Source: RUG11867 sp964553435 (GTDB lineage Bacteria; Bacillota_I; Bacilli_A; RF39; UBA660). From it: a DNA stretch of 15,111 bases. Shown one piece after another: positions 14,280-15,111 of this stretch (the stretch's first letter is position 1; every line of letters begins with the position of its first letter). Both the position numbers and the translations under genes were made by a program. Where the stretch lies: NCBI GenBank assembly GCA_964553435.1, contig CAZKKM010000035.1:1-15111 (forward strand), in the 5' to 3' direction. The notes beneath the pieces are model-generated. The model had not been told where the DNA came from. It worked only from the letters and a program-made list of their open reading frames with translations, and made no database searches.

Positions 14280-14569
14280 TCTCTTTCTACTATAATGTTT
14301 TTAGGATAATTTGTCGAAAGTTCCGTGAGAAGATTCAACATGTTATCGATGAGTTTTTTTGTAGTATCATCCTGTTCGATGATATCGATGACAACTAAAC
14401 CTTCGCATACTTTGTAATCTATGGTCTTTTTGCCAAATATCAATATGGCATTGACTGTCGTCGTGACTATCGAAGATACACTCGAACAGACAATATCTTT
14501 ACCATAGTTTTCGTATTCGGCATGGCCTTTTATCGTGATGTGCGTCGGTTTAACATTAACTTTAATCAT
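14276..14569 (-). CDS. prp: Prp, ribosomal-processing cysteine protease
   Basis: Prp (YsxB family) removes the N-terminal leader of L27 in Bacillota. The 97-residue protein contains the catalytic pair in standard context: His in KGHAEYENYG and Cys in DIVCSS, followed by the VSSIVTTTVNAI helix. The C-terminal part (LIDNMLNLLTELSTNYP) matches the family. It lies between L21 and L27 genes, its usual place, and overlaps the following frame by 4 bases (GTGA). The start ATG at 14569 is 6 nt after the rplU stop codon. The enzyme looks intact although its usual substrate motif is absent from the downstream L27. Confidence 0.93.
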   Translation of the reverse strand: MIKVNVKPTHITIKGHAEYENYGKDIVCSSVSSIVTTTVNAILIFGKKTIDYKVCEGLVVIDIIEQDDTTKKLIDNMLNLLTELSTNYPKNIIVERE

Positions 14570-14575
14570 AGTACC

Positions 14576-14875
14576 CTACTTCACTATTTTTGAAACGACT
14601 AATTTAGTATATGGTTGTCTATGACCTTGAGTTTTACGATATTTCTTTTTAGGATTGTACTTGAAGACGATTATTTTCTTTTGCTTGCCGTGTTTTTCAA
14701 CTTTGCAGACAACTTTTGCACCTTTTACTGTAGGTGTTCCGACTTTACCATCTACCATGAGCACTTCGTCAAATTCGACTTCTTTACCTGCTTCGGCATC
14801 CAATTTTTCGACGTAAAGTACATCGCCTTCGGAAACATAATACTGTTTACCACCTGTTACGAATATAGCTTTCAT
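14576..14875 (-). CDS. rplU: 50S ribosomal protein L21
   Basis: Large-subunit protein of 99 residues, normal length. It starts MKAIFVTGGKQYYVSEGD and contains VEFDEVLMV, the basic KYNPKKKYRKTQGHRQPYT loop that binds 23S rRNA, and ends LVVSKIVK. The ATG at 14875 is 7 nt after a GGGAGGG site; two ATGs further upstream lie inside or before that site and are not used. First gene of rplU-prp-rpmA, under an L21-type leader. Confidence 0.96.
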   Translation of the reverse strand: MKAIFVTGGKQYYVSEGDVLYVEKLDAEAGKEVEFDEVLMVDGKVGTPTVKGAKVVCKVEKHGKQKKIIVFKYNPKKKYRKTQGHRQPYTKLVVSKIVK

Positions 14876-14903
14876 TATTTTCCCTCCCATCATTTTTAGG
14901 ACT

Positions 14904-14956
14904 CGCCTTCAAAAAAGGTGGCGATAAGTATCGCTCTTAAAACCTTTGAAGTGCGG
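14904..14956 (-). ncRNA. L21-type ribosomal leader
   Basis: In RNA sense CCGCACTTCAAAGG opens the element, and CCTTTTTTGAAGGCG closes it by pairing CTTCAAA/GG with the complementary arm across an internal bulge. Between them GCGATA and TATCGC form a tight hairpin. It lies between the promoter and rplU, where the L21 leader is found in Bacillota. The family name is from position and recalled sequence, not a search. Confidence 0.65.
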
Positions 14957-14982
14957 TTTATAAAATAATTACAAACAAGAGT

Positions 14983-15011
14983 ATTTTAGCAAATAAAATC
15001 GACCTTGTCAA
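14983..15011 (-). promoter_or_regulatory. Sigma-A promoter of rplU-prp-rpmA
   Basis: TTGACA, 17 nt, TAAAAT on the minus strand. Transcription should start near 14976, about 100 nt before the rplU start, leaving room for the L21-type leader. Confidence 0.8.
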
Positions 15012-15059
15012 ACGTATTGATATGTTTTTTAGAGGAATCGACATGATTTGTAGTTATTT

Positions 15060-15111
15060 TTAAAGCAATGACATAATATTGGCAATTTTATCTGAAGATA
15101 ATTTGGTACAT
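15060..15111 (-). CDS. Possible C-terminus of an upstream gene
   Basis: A frame is open from the right edge for 16 codons and ends in TAA at 15060-15062, encoding TKLSSDKIANIMSLL. The composition is protein-like, but the fragment is too short to identify, and no terminator hairpin follows. It could be a chance open frame. Confidence 0.35.
   Translation of the reverse strand, partial: CTKLSSDKIANIMSLL

Noticed and set aside
1..15111. CRISPR array, tRNA or rRNA genes, insertion sequence
   Set aside because: No regularly spaced repeats, cloverleaf sequences, rRNA segments or transposase frames were seen.

Overview
The window looks like part of the chromosome of an AT-rich, endospore-forming low-GC Gram-positive bacterium (Bacillota). 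The evidence is a full-length spoIVA, a SpoVB-family flippase gene, a comN–relA–dtd neighbourhood like that of Bacillus, Prp next to L21/L27, and L20- and L21-type ribosomal leader RNAs. TGA is used as a stop, so this is not a recoded mollicute. I cannot fix the genus. CpG, and TCGA in particular, seems frequent for so AT-rich a sequence.

Left part (1-5568, all minus strand). A clipped gene start at the edge is followed by spoIVA (spore coat ATPase) and then a cluster in the order comN-like, relA, dtd, and a SanA/DUF218 membrane protein. A terminator after the DUF218 gene separates this cluster from spoIVA. The Rel protein keeps its (p)ppGpp synthetase, TGS, zinc-finger and ACT parts but has lost most of the metal ligands of its hydrolase domain.

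Middle part (5569-8515). A HigB/HigA-type toxin-antitoxin pair, with the antitoxin fused to an ImmA/IrrE-type zinc peptidase domain, sits between comN and spoVB, which are close neighbours in Bacillus. It has its own consensus promoter and a 10-bp-arm palindrome placed on the expected transcription start. spoVB runs divergently from it.

Aminosugar part (8513-12506). A plus-strand operon of a left-handed beta-helix acyltransferase-like protein and GlmM makes precursors for UDP-GlcNAc and the cell wall. It is flanked by two convergent minus-strand genes of unknown function that are paralogues of each other.

Translation part (12530-15111, minus strand). Two ribosomal operons lie head to tail: rplU-prp-rpmA (L21, the L27-processing protease, L27), with an L21-type leader, and infC-rpmI-rplT (IF3, L35, L20), with an L20-type leader that forms a clear terminator/antiterminator switch. 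infC appears to start at AUA. L20 carries an extra Rho-N/SAP-like C-terminal domain. L27 lacks its N-terminal arm, and the remnant start lies in a different frame, which is either a real deletion or an assembly error.

No stretch longer than 300 bases lacks a gene.
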